Part shown: positions 1-8,723 of the stretch, piece after piece
Position numbering within the stretch: position 1 is the stretch's first letter
Layout of the letters: each line of letters begins with the position of its first letter
DNA from: Sneathiella sp. HT1-7
GTDB lineage: Bacteria; Pseudomonadota; Alphaproteobacteria; Sneathiellales; Sneathiellaceae
Assembly: GCF_020731145.1 (NCBI RefSeq)
Contig: NZ_JAJFZN010000002.1
Span: 1 to 64,000 of the forward strand
DNA: 64,000 nucleotides
Direction of reading: 5' to 3'
Notes under the pieces: model-generated
Databases searched by the model: none
Told to the model about the DNA's origin: nothing
What the model saw: only the letters and a program-made list of their open reading frames with translations
Translations under genes and position numbers: made by a program

Positions 1-43
1 TAACCGGAAGGACATCAAACCCCTTCCAGAAAAACAAAATTAC

Positions 44-120
<77 letters not shown>

Positions 121-124
121 AATT

Positions 125-156
125 AAAAAGGGTCCCTTCAGGGACCCTTTTTTGTT
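125..156 (+). terminator. rho-independent terminator after tRNA-fMet
   Basis: AAAGGGTCCC and GGGACCCTTT form a perfect stem around the loop TTCA, followed by a run of T. It begins five bases after the tRNA CCA end and so ends the tRNA transcript. Confidence 0.93.
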
Positions 157-221
157 CGGTGGCTGGGATAACCGCTACAAAGAAGCTTAAGTAAGGGCCA
201 GAAAAACTTACGAAAATTAGG

Positions 222-533
222 CTATACCTTAGAGCTCACTTTACGTGCTAAACCGCCCTGCTTCGTCGGCGGAGTATGGTCGACATCATAATCTGCTTTC
301 AGTCCATTGAGTGCGGTAAGTACTCTTGCTAATATGTTTTCTTCCCCGTCGGTCATTCCTTCTTCTTCAGCCACGGCTAGTTCGCTTGCATCATATTCCC
401 ATCTGAGAAGGACCTCTATCATCTGCTCTCTTGTCAGGTCCGGATGTGCGACGACGTCTTCGGGGGAGGCGAACACAGAACTCGGGTCCAACTTTGCCTT
501 CTCTAAGTCTATTGTATGTTTCGTCATATCCAC
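222..533 (-). CDS. small conserved hypothetical protein (103 aa)
   Basis: An acidic soluble protein with no signal peptide or membrane segment. Its core (DPSSVFASPEDVVAHPDL, then REQMIEVLLRWEYDASEL and VAEEEGM) resembles a small alphaproteobacterial family of unknown function, as far as I can recall from its 'SPE-V' and 'RWEYDA' motifs. The drawn start is GTG (533); an ATG two codons later is an equally good choice. It sits nine bases after the stop of the upstream family X membrane protein on the same strand, so it is probably co-transcribed with it. No catalytic residues are obvious and no function is proposed. Confidence 0.75.
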   Translation of the reverse strand: MDMTKHTIDLEKAKLDPSSVFASPEDVVAHPDLTREQMIEVLLRWEYDASELAVAEEEGMTDGEENILARVLTALNGLKADYDVDHTPPTKQGGLARKVSSKV

Positions 534-542
534 TTACTTTCC

Positions 543-2273
543 CTATTCCATTTCATCAATGACAATGCACCAGTATATCCCGCCGTTCAGATATCCCGCC
601 ATATCGCAATCAGACTGATCCCGTTCACGGCTGATTTCCGTTTTGACGCCCCTGTCAGCCAAAAGTTGCGTCCATACAGAAAGACCATCTTGGGTCGAAG
701 TTGACTGAAAATCCTGATAAGCTGGAGGGTCATAGAACATGAGGAGCTTTACCTCAGGAAACATCGATAATTCATTAATTAAGTCGGTTTTTGCGTAAAG
801 CAACCTGCTTTCGCGAAAGGCACCTAAACCGCTTGCGATAATACACCCGATAAAAGAGAGTAGAGCGATACACATAAATAGGCGGGGGATGAACATTCTC
901 TTCCCGCAGCCGCTTAGTTTCATAGACGCTGCAAAGAAGAAAAGGGCGCTTAACCAAGTGAAGGGTACATATCTGGCCCACCAGGATTCAGGGAAAAACA
1001 TAGAGGCCCCAAACATTACGGCACCAAATAGAGCTATGCCATCCGCTTCCTGGACCACACTCGTATTTTTAATTCTTCTGTTAGTGTAGCGCCTGGCGGC
1101 AAAAGCCGCAATTGTAGCGAGAAGGGCCAGGCTGAAGAAAGGCCCGAAGCCGCCACGGCGGGTATCAAACCTGAGATACTTGAATTCAGATAGTTGAAAG
1201 GTCCCGGGAATTTTAAGCTCTATCGGCGCGTCAATGGGCCATTCGCTATGGTCAGTTCGTGCAAAAATACCATAGATAAATTTCATGGGTGCGGACAATG
1301 GGATCACATTCGCCGGTTCATTCCCCGTCATAATTTTTTCCACTGAAGGATAAAGGAGTTGCCCGTGATCCAGCACATTTGTGACATAAGGCTTATATCC
1401 GACAACAGTGACACCGATAATAAATGTGAATGCGTATATGAGGCCTCTATTGCGTATCCAGAAAAATGCTCGGCTCAAGAAAGCTTCGTTCGTCCTCTGA
1501 AATACCAGTTCGGCAAGGAAGCCAGCAGCAACAATTAAAGGAGCATAGTAAAGCGCCGCCGTTTTCGTGTTCACCATGAGAATGATACAACACAGAGCGC
1601 TTACGCGGGCAAGTGCGCTTTTCTGGTACATGTCTGTTAGCAAAAAGAGAGCAAGCGCCGCGCCAAACAAATAAAGGGGCGCGTCAACGTAATGCGTTAG
1701 AAGCTGACCGATTACGACAGGGTTTGCGACCAGAATACCGGTGAGAAGGAGCGCGGTCACCTCGCGAAGACGAGGCAAATTATTTGTGCAATTATTCAGG
1801 AAAAACCCATAGGATAACAAGGCCACTATTGCCATCAGGCCTGGGATAAGTGCCTGCCCGGACATCAGCATGCCTGTCAGACTGACAATGTATGACTGTA
1901 AGACCCAATAACCGTTGGGGTATGAATCCACCCAAATATTGTTATGGGGGGATAAGAAGGGATTCCAGCCGTCTCCAATATCCCATATAGCACTCAAATG
2001 GTACGCATATCCGTCGAAGCCCGGATCATAGAAAGGTTGGGTCGCAATGGCCCAAACTAGAATAATGACCAAAAATGCGACAATTGTGAGAAGAGCTAGC
2101 CCGGCGTTTTTCCGGCCTTCCATTTTCACGATAATGCCGAGTGTAATAATAATCGCTGTGACAAAGAAAATAACCGGGGAATGAAATGCTTCCGATGTGA
2201 ACCGGCTAATGATGAGCAAAATAGCCAGAAAAATAACAACCGCCGATGCACCGATACTCGCAAATCTTATCAT
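543..2273 (-). CDS. family X polytopic membrane protein, GT-C-like (copy X1)
   Basis: A 576-aa protein with about 11 hydrophobic helices and a soluble tail. After the third helix comes an acidic loop motif, DGYAYH at residues 87-92, then NIWVDSYPNGYW (112-123). This layout recalls GT-C glycosyltransferases, whose catalytic Asp lies in an early periplasmic loop. Further motifs shared with three paralogues in this window are VNTKTA, YKPYVTN, FDTRRGGFGPFFSLAL and FPESWWARYVPFTWL. The C-terminal tail holds two Cys separated by 12 residues. ATG start with AAGGA about 10 bases upstream. It follows X2 by 63 bases and precedes the small protein by 9, so the three probably form one operon. A glycosyltransferase role is inferred from topology and motif position only. 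Confidence 0.85.
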   Translation of the reverse strand: MIRFASIGASAVVIFLAILLIISRFTSEAFHSPVIFFVTAIIITLGIIVKMEGRKNAGLALLTIVAFLVIILVWAIATQPFYDPGFDGYAYHLSAIWDIGDGWNPFLSPHNNIWVDSYPNGYWVLQSYIVSLTGMLMSGQALIPGLMAIVALLSYGFFLNNCTNNLPRLREVTALLLTGILVANPVVIGQLLTHYVDAPLYLFGAALALFLLTDMYQKSALARVSALCCIILMVNTKTAALYYAPLIVAAGFLAELVFQRTNEAFLSRAFFWIRNRGLIYAFTFIIGVTVVGYKPYVTNVLDHGQLLYPSVEKIMTGNEPANVIPLSAPMKFIYGIFARTDHSEWPIDAPIELKIPGTFQLSEFKYLRFDTRRGGFGPFFSLALLATIAAFAARRYTNRRIKNTSVVQEADGIALFGAVMFGASMFFPESWWARYVPFTWLSALFFFAASMKLSGCGKRMFIPRLFMCIALLSFIGCIIASGLGAFRESRLLYAKTDLINELSMFPEVKLLMFYDPPAYQDFQSTSTQDGLSVWTQLLADRGVKTEISRERDQSDCDMAGYLNGGIYWCIVIDEME

Positions 2274-2336
2274 AGGCGGGTTTCCTTAATGTCACGCATT
2301 TTTACACATATTACATTTGGTGATCTGATACAGATT

Positions 2337-4073
2337 TCACTTGCTGGGACGATTTTTAGCACACCATATGATATTGCCATCAAAGAAACCTGAAATCTCG
2401 CAATCTTCTTTGTGAAACTCGGATGTTATCTTTGTTTCAATTCCGCGTTCGCGTAGAAGAGTCGTCCAAGTTTTATCGGAGTAGGTAATTGCGGTGGATT
2501 GATGATCTTTGATGATGCGGGGATCATGAATAAGAGTAAGCTCGATGATCGGATAATCCTTCATATCTTCAATGACGGCAGTTCTTTGGTAGGTATGCCA
2601 GCTTTGCCGGATTGAACCGAGTATGGCGGATGCGATGTTGCCAAGGAAACAAAGAACAATAACTGTGACCAAAAATCTTGCAAACATTGGCCGATTGCTC
2701 TTGTCTTCCAAAAAAAGAGTGGAAATTGTTATCAGTAAAACTGCAAGCCAGGTAAACGGAACATACCGCGCCCACCAGGATTCTGGAAACAGCGCCGAAG
2801 CGACCAGAAGAATGAATGCAAATAGAGCCAGAGCATCCCCCTTGTGGCGTTGTGGAGCGTAATTTCTGCGCGCACTGGTAAGTCTCGTGAATGTAAACAC
2901 AACGATTGAGAGGATAAGTGCAAGGCTGAAGAAGGGGCCAAAACCACCCCGTCGTGTATCAAAATCTAGGTCCTTGAACTCAGATATCTGAAAGGTTCCC
3001 GGAATTTTTAAATGGACAGGCGCTGTTACCAAGACAGGCCAGACGCTGTCTTCGGTTCTTGAAAAAATTCCATATAGAAACTTTACGGGTACCGGCAATG
3101 CTTCCAGATTGTCTGGAATGTTGGTTGCCATGATTTTATCAACGGAAGGGTAGAGCAGCTGCCCGTGATCTACGATATTGGTGACATAGGGCTTATACCC
3201 GATGGCAGTGATACCGATAAGAAACGCGAGCCCGAGAAGAATACCTCTGCTTTTGATCCAGTTCATAATAAACTGAAAATGGGAAAGCTCGATATTTTTC
3301 ATTACCCAGCCGGCCATTAAGCTGGCGAAAACGATTATCGGAACATAGTAAAGCGACGCCGTTTTGGTGTTCACCATCAAAATAATACATCCGACAGCAC
3401 TCCATCTGGCGAGTCGATTATCAGAAAACGTGTCAGACAGAAGGAAGAGAGCCAATGCACTTCCTAAAAGATAGAGCGATCCGTCGATATAGTGGGTCAT
3501 TATCTGGGTTACAGTGACCGGGTTCGCGACAATGAAAAGTGCAAACACGAATGCCCATAGGCTCCTGAACCGAGCGAACTGAGCAGCCACATGATCCGCA
3601 AAAAAACCGTAAGAAAGCAAGCCTACTGCAGCCATTAGGCCAATGAGGAGAGATTTTCCCGAGAGCAGCAACCCCGTCATTGAAACCAGATATGATTGCA
3701 ATACCCAATAGCCACTAGGATAGGAATCAACCCAGATATTGTCATGAGACGACAGGAAAGGGCTCCAGCCCTGCGCCAAATCCCATATTGCCGTCAGATG
3801 ATAAGAGTGTCCGTCATGTCCCACATCATAGAGAAACTGTGTTGAGAAAGCCCATAACAGGATAATTATCGCAAACCCGACAATCGCCACCAATGCTGTT
3901 AGTGCCGCCCTATATCCACTAACCAGCCAAAAGCCGAGAACTGTTATCAGAGTAGAGCCTGACAGGAACACCGCCGGATGTACTATATCTATGATCGGCA
4001 CTCTGCTAACTATTAACAGGACGGAAAGAAACAGAAAGATCGCGGAAGATCCAGCATTTGCAAATCGCGTCAT
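2337..4073 (-). CDS. family X polytopic membrane protein, GT-C-like (copy X2)
   Basis: Clear paralogue of the 543-2273 protein along its full length (578 aa). The same landmarks occur: GHDGHSYHLTAIWD in the first large loop, NIWVDSYPSGYW, VNTKTASLYYVP, YKPYVTN, DTRRGGFGPFFSLAL and FPESWWARYVPFTWL, then a soluble tail ending in C-x12-C. I start it at ATG 4073 (MTRFANAG), preceded by AGAGGA about 10 bases away; two in-frame TTG codons lie just upstream. It is the first gene of the leftward operon and is divergent from the GT87 genes across a 341-base gap. The substrate is unknown; the closest functional guess is a polyprenyl-phosphate-sugar-dependent transferase. Confidence 0.85.
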   Translation of the reverse strand: MTRFANAGSSAIFLFLSVLLIVSRVPIIDIVHPAVFLSGSTLITVLGFWLVSGYRAALTALVAIVGFAIIILLWAFSTQFLYDVGHDGHSYHLTAIWDLAQGWSPFLSSHDNIWVDSYPSGYWVLQSYLVSMTGLLLSGKSLLIGLMAAVGLLSYGFFADHVAAQFARFRSLWAFVFALFIVANPVTVTQIMTHYIDGSLYLLGSALALFLLSDTFSDNRLARWSAVGCIILMVNTKTASLYYVPIIVFASLMAGWVMKNIELSHFQFIMNWIKSRGILLGLAFLIGITAIGYKPYVTNIVDHGQLLYPSVDKIMATNIPDNLEALPVPVKFLYGIFSRTEDSVWPVLVTAPVHLKIPGTFQISEFKDLDFDTRRGGFGPFFSLALILSIVVFTFTRLTSARRNYAPQRHKGDALALFAFILLVASALFPESWWARYVPFTWLAVLLITISTLFLEDKSNRPMFARFLVTVIVLCFLGNIASAILGSIRQSWHTYQRTAVIEDMKDYPIIELTLIHDPRIIKDHQSTAITYSDKTWTTLLRERGIETKITSEFHKEDCEISGFFDGNIIWCAKNRPSK

Positions 4074-4414
4074 CAACAAATAGTCCTCTTGTCCTAATTA
4101 GCCCAGCGATCCGTCGATACCATAAACAAACTAATAAACCATTGCCAGCATTGACGAAGGCGGAAACAAATGGCATGCATAATTTTCTTATGCACGCTAT
4201 TGCACATCAATGCCATGAAAGTATTAGAAATGATGCTCGAACGACGTGGGTGCTCGAAATCAATAGATTGCTGTCAATAAAAATTTCATTTCTTAAAGCT
4301 AATGTTTGAGAGCTTGACCCATGTCTGCCAAACATTAGTATGGGGCCGCCAAGCTCGACGGGGACTATTAGACGTTCGCCTATTTTAGACGATTGAAGAA
4401 AGTCAGAATTGTAT
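4074..4414. promoter_or_regulatory. divergent promoter region between X2 and the GT87 genes
   Basis: A 341-base AT-rich spacer with no convincing ORF. It must hold the promoters for both directions. On the plus strand a weak candidate is TTGACC (4314-4319), 16 bases, then TAGTAT (4336-4341). No strong palindrome or recognisable operator was seen. Confidence 0.4.
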
Positions 4415-5776
4415 ATGTCAGAGCCGAGTTCCCAACCACGTATGAGTAAGTCCGCCCTAATTTTTATTTGTCTGGCCGGAGGACTTATTGCCTTTGGCGT
4501 TATTTATGATGCATTTGACTATTTTTGGGGATATGGGTGGGCAGTAGATGAACTGCGCACAATCTTGCAGCTTATAATCGTGGATGATGACTCCTGGTGG
4601 CCAATGTATAATGCCGCAAATGTACGGCTTTATGGGGATGGTATATACCAAACAGTATTCTTTGAGGATGGGATGAAATTTCAATATCCGCCCTTGAGTA
4701 TTTTGCCATTTGTGATTTTCATCAAGATAGGAATGGGGTGGGAGACAATTCGGGAGTTCATGAACTTTATCTCGTTTGTCTCAATACTCTCTATCATCGG
4801 TTCGGTTTATTACCTGATAATCTCGGTATTTAAGAAGTTCACCAGTATTGAAAATTTTGACTGGAAGTACAAAATTTCGTTTATATTGATTGCGATTGTA
4901 GGAACGTTTGGATTTGATGCAATCGTTAAGGCCCAGTATTTAGGGCAGATTCAAGTCATACTGGATTTATGCATCTGCCTGGCATTCTTGCTGTTTCTAA
5001 CTAATAAAAAATATTTAGCTGGCGCGTGCCTGGCTCTGGCTGCGTTGGTTAAGCCCCAGATTACATTACTGCTTGTTTGGGCGATAATCCGAAAAGAAAA
5101 GGAAGTAATTGTGGGAATGATCGCTATTTTCGTTCCTGCGGGCGTGATTTCTCTATATGGCTTCGGGTTTCTAGAGCATGTCCACTATCTTGAATCCCTT
5201 TCCCAAATGGGCAAGCACGGCGAAGCATACTGGCCAAACCAGAGTATTAATGGCCTGCTACATCGCTTGATAAGCGATGTTGATCCTCTTAAATTCCCGG
5301 TGAATTCCTACGCACCATATAATCCGATCGTATATGGTTTTACGATTGTGACAACTGTGATGCTGATATTGCTGGGCTTATTTTGCCGACCAGAATCCGG
5401 GCATACTAAGGCTCAGGGCAAAACGCCTATCAGCTCATCCTTCGATATGGCGACAATGCTTTTGCTGGTGACAATGGCCTCCCCAATTGCGTGGTATCAC
5501 CACTACGGCATCCTTTGGCCCATTTTCATCGCTGCATTTGTCGTTATCGCTTGGCAGCTTTACCAAAGGCGGGATCTATTGACAGTTGCAACGGCCATAT
5601 TATTCAGCTTGAGCTTTCTACTGTTATCAAACAGGTTCCCGGTGCTGACGAAAGAACAGTTCGCTTCCTCACCCATAAACCTTGTCCAATCCTATTATCT
5701 TTTTGGCGCATTTTTGATGTTGGCTGCCTTGTTCATGCTCCGGCGTAATTTGGTTGTTAAATCCGATGTTGATTGA
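4415..5776 (+). CDS. GT87/DUF2029-type glycosyltransferase (copy G1)
   Basis: A 453-aa membrane protein with about 10-11 helices and the hallmark short motifs of GT87 (DUF2029), a GT-C family that takes sugars from polyprenyl-phosphate donors. Visible are DDSWWPMYNA in the first periplasmic loop (candidate catalytic acid), FQYPPLSILP, QIQVILDL, ALAALVKPQ, IRKEKE, YWPNQSINGLL and SPIAWYHHYG. I start it at ATG 4415; TTG 4409 and a later ATG at 4442 are possible. It is the first of three tandem paralogues read away from X1/X2, 79 bases before the next. The sugar and acceptor cannot be told from sequence. Confidence 0.85.
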   Translation: MSEPSSQPRMSKSALIFICLAGGLIAFGVIYDAFDYFWGYGWAVDELRTILQLIIVDDDSWWPMYNAANVRLYGDGIYQTVFFEDGMKFQYPPLSILPFVIFIKIGMGWETIREFMNFISFVSILSIIGSVYYLIISVFKKFTSIENFDWKYKISFILIAIVGTFGFDAIVKAQYLGQIQVILDLCICLAFLLFLTNKKYLAGACLALAALVKPQITLLLVWAIIRKEKEVIVGMIAIFVPAGVISLYGFGFLEHVHYLESLSQMGKHGEAYWPNQSINGLLHRLISDVDPLKFPVNSYAPYNPIVYGFTIVTTVMLILLGLFCRPESGHTKAQGKTPISSSFDMATMLLLVTMASPIAWYHHYGILWPIFIAAFVVIAWQLYQRRDLLTVATAILFSLSFLLLSNRFPVLTKEQFASSPINLVQSYYLFGAFLMLAALFMLRRNLVVKSDVD

Positions 5777-5855
5777 ATTAACACCCCTCGATAAGACAGA
5801 TCTAGATCGCCGTATTTTGGCTTTCCAACGGATAGTCCGAAAATAACCTGAAGCA

Positions 5856-7220
5856 ATGGGCCCAGAGAGTATGTTTCGAAAAATAAATAGAGATCCGGCA
5901 AGCCTATATATGCTGACGCTTGGCGTATTGATCTCGCTATTCGTTATAAACGGACTGCTGGATTACTTCTGGGGGTACGGAAACACATACGCAGAGTTAA
6001 GGGCTGTGTTGCTGCAGGCTATGGAACAGGATGATTCATGGCTGCCGATGTATGAAGCGGCATATGCAAGGCGGGAATTTCCGGACAAAGGAATCTATGA
6101 GGTTGTTTTTTTCGAGAACGGAATAAAGTTTCAATATCCTCCAATAAGCTTATTGCCATATATCGGCCTGATAAAGTTTGGGTTTGATCTGCCTGCCATT
6201 ATCAAAATATCCTACGCGGTGTCTTTTGTTGCGATGCTTGCAATCGCTTTTTGCGGATACAAAATAGCGGTTGTTCTCCTAGATAAATATGGTTGCAAAG
6301 GGTTGCTATCAACGCGCGGGCGGCTGGGTATTTTTATCTTGTCATTACTCGCTATCTTCACATTTCACCCAATTTATATCGCGCAGTACCTGGGACAGGT
6401 ACAGGTAATTATTGATCTGCTCGTCTGCCTCGCATTCCTTGCCTGGCTGAGCGAGCGAAAGCATCTTTCTGGAATAATGATTGCCACTGCGGCTTTGATA
6501 AAACCGACGTTGATACTGGTCTTTCTTTGGGCAATGATACGAAAAGAAAAAGCATGTTTTGTTGGGATGGTCGTCGTCTTCATTCCAGCGGGCATTCTTT
6601 CTCTTGCCGTTTTTGGATTTGAGGAACATCTGGATTATCTCAGGGTGTTGTCTTACATTGGCACCCATGGAGAGGCGTTTTGGCCAAACCAAAGCATGAA
6701 TGGATTGCTTAATCGGTTGCTGGGGGGCGATAATCCGGGCAGCTTTGATGCAAATTCCTATTCCGGTTACAATTTATATGTTTATGCGGGCACCATGATC
6801 TCGACGGTATGCTTTATCCTGTTTGGCCTGTTTTATAACAGGCCGAAATCCTCGAACAATGTCGCGTCCGCGCTTGATTTGGCGACGATGGTATTGCTCT
6901 CTGTGATGGCAACTCCGACTGCATGGACGCATCATTATGGGGTCTTATGGCCAATCCTGGTGATGGCCATCATGGTTTCGATACTCCTTATGCTTAAAGG
7001 AAAAAATCAATATGCTGTGACTGGGTTTACTTTGCTTTGCATCGGTTATTTTTTCATATCCAATTACTTTAGCTTTACAGATAACCCCGCATATTATGCA
7101 CCTCCTGTTAATTTGATTTTGTCACATTTTCTTTACGGCGGATTCATTACCCTCTTTGCGCTATTGCTATTAAGACGCGCGGCATCTGGTGGTCTGGCCG
7201 GTGATGTGTCCCGCAGTTAG
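5856..7220 (+). CDS. GT87/DUF2029-type glycosyltransferase (copy G2)
   Basis: Second tandem paralogue, 454 aa and colinear with G1 and G3. Shared landmarks are DDSWLPMYEAAYARREF, FQYPPISLLP, QVQVIIDL, ATAALIKPT, IRKEKA, EHLDYLRVLS, FWPNQSMNGLLNRL and TPTAWTHHYGVLWP. These match the YPP, KP, NQS and HH landmarks of GT87. It is predicted to act in the inner membrane with its active site on the periplasmic face. ATG 5856 is used; ATG 5871 would shorten it by five residues, and neither has a strong ribosome binding site. It lies 129 bases before G3, and no promoter stands out between them. Confidence 0.85.
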   Translation: MGPESMFRKINRDPASLYMLTLGVLISLFVINGLLDYFWGYGNTYAELRAVLLQAMEQDDSWLPMYEAAYARREFPDKGIYEVVFFENGIKFQYPPISLLPYIGLIKFGFDLPAIIKISYAVSFVAMLAIAFCGYKIAVVLLDKYGCKGLLSTRGRLGIFILSLLAIFTFHPIYIAQYLGQVQVIIDLLVCLAFLAWLSERKHLSGIMIATAALIKPTLILVFLWAMIRKEKACFVGMVVVFIPAGILSLAVFGFEEHLDYLRVLSYIGTHGEAFWPNQSMNGLLNRLLGGDNPGSFDANSYSGYNLYVYAGTMISTVCFILFGLFYNRPKSSNNVASALDLATMVLLSVMATPTAWTHHYGVLWPILVMAIMVSILLMLKGKNQYAVTGFTLLCIGYFFISNYFSFTDNPAYYAPPVNLILSHFLYGGFITLFALLLLRRAASGGLAGDVSRS

Positions 7221-7349
7221 TGCAATTTTGCGGGAAATTAGAATAACTTGACCGTATTTACTCAGGCAGTAGTATTCGATCAACGTCTGTAGAAAATGTA
7301 AGCAAACTTGGTCAGCCCGCGCCGTAATCAACCCGGATAGTCCTTCTTA

Positions 7350-8723
7350 ATGCCTCAACGTCCCAATAAACTGTCCAACCCCACGTTCCTCTTTATTTTT
7401 ATCGTGGGAGGGATCGTGTCTCTGGGGATCGCAAAGAACATAGTAGACTATGCTTTGGGCGATACCTATATCACAACGCTTACTAAAACGGTTTTGTCAC
7501 TGGATTTGATTTATTTTGATTCATGGTGGCCAATGACGGAGGCTGCCGTCGCTAAGCTCAAATTCCCGGACCAGGGTATTTATGAGAATGTTTTCTTTGA
7601 AAGGCATATCAAGTTCCAGTATCCACCGATAAGTATTCTGCCATTTTGGGCGGTTTACAAATTTGATATGAGCTGGGAGCGGGCAACCGAAATTGCAAAT
7701 TTCGTATCCTATCTATCTTTGTTTGGGATCGTCATTTGCGGCTATAAAACGGTAACTGTAATTGCAAAGAAATATTATTCGGAATTTCAGGTATCTTTCG
7801 CCTTTCGCGTGGCCATCTTTTTGCTCGTTCTCGTCGCCACCTTCAGTTTTTATCCCCTCATGTGGGGGCAGTTTATCGGCCAGATTCAGGTTATTATAGA
7901 TTTGCTGATCAGTATTGCTTTCTTGAGCTGGTTGATGGGGCGAAAATATTTCTCAGGCATGATGATCGCGCTTGCCGCTTTGATCAAACCGCAGTTTGCA
8001 TTGTTTCTGCTTTGGGCGTTGTTGCGAAAAGAGAAGCAGTTCCTGATGGGCTTACTGATTGTCTTCATCCCGGCTGGTGTCATCTCTCTCGCAATTTTCG
8101 GCTTTCAGGAGCATCTGGATTATTTACGTGCACTATCGCATATGGGACGCCACGGGGAGGTATACTGGCCAAACCAGAGCATCAACGGAATACTGAACAG
8201 GTTATTGGTTGATGCGACGTCTCTGATGTGGACTTTGGAATCCTTCGCCCCTTATAACCGGCTTGTTCATATTGGGACAATTACGTCGACGGTTCTTCTC
8301 ATTCTATTGGGTCTTTTTTATCGGCATAAGATGGTCATCGGGGAGAATGGGGAGCCGAGTATCGGGTCGGCTTTGGACTTGGCGGCAATGCTTCTGATTT
8401 GCACGATTGCGTCGCCAGTCGCATGGATTCATCACTATGGGATTTTATTACCTGTATTTCTCGCGGCCTTTCTGGTGGCGATCCATTCTTTTTCGACAGC
8501 CGCAAAAATATCATCCTTGGTCAATATCCTGCTTCTGTGCGTAAGTTATTTTCTTTTGGCTAACTATTTTACGCTGGCGGAAAAAGAAGTGTTTAGCGAA
8601 CCACCATTAAATTTACTTCAATCCTTACATTTTTATGGCGCGGTTTTGCTGTTGATCGCATTGTTCTCTCTACGAATTGACTTGGGGGGAAAAACGGTCG
8701 GCAACAGACTTCGCCCTAATTAG
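7350..8723 (+). CDS. GT87/DUF2029-type glycosyltransferase (copy G3)
   Basis: Third tandem paralogue, 457 aa. It carries DSWWPMTEAAVAKLKF, FQYPPISILP, QIQVIIDL, ALAALIKPQ, LRKEKQ, EHLDYLRALSHMG, YWPNQSINGILNRL and SPVAWIHHYGILLP. The ATG is clear although the ribosome binding site is weak. Its last codons overlap by eight bases the end of the convergent family X gene X3, so no room is left for a separate terminator. Family membership is well supported by motifs; function within the glycan pathway is inference. Confidence 0.85.
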   Translation: MPQRPNKLSNPTFLFIFIVGGIVSLGIAKNIVDYALGDTYITTLTKTVLSLDLIYFDSWWPMTEAAVAKLKFPDQGIYENVFFERHIKFQYPPISILPFWAVYKFDMSWERATEIANFVSYLSLFGIVICGYKTVTVIAKKYYSEFQVSFAFRVAIFLLVLVATFSFYPLMWGQFIGQIQVIIDLLISIAFLSWLMGRKYFSGMMIALAALIKPQFALFLLWALLRKEKQFLMGLLIVFIPAGVISLAIFGFQEHLDYLRALSHMGRHGEVYWPNQSINGILNRLLVDATSLMWTLESFAPYNRLVHIGTITSTVLLILLGLFYRHKMVIGENGEPSIGSALDLAAMLLICTIASPVAWIHHYGILLPVFLAAFLVAIHSFSTAAKISSLVNILLLCVSYFLLANYFTLAEKEVFSEPPLNLLQSLHFYGAVLLLIALFSLRIDLGGKTVGNRLRPN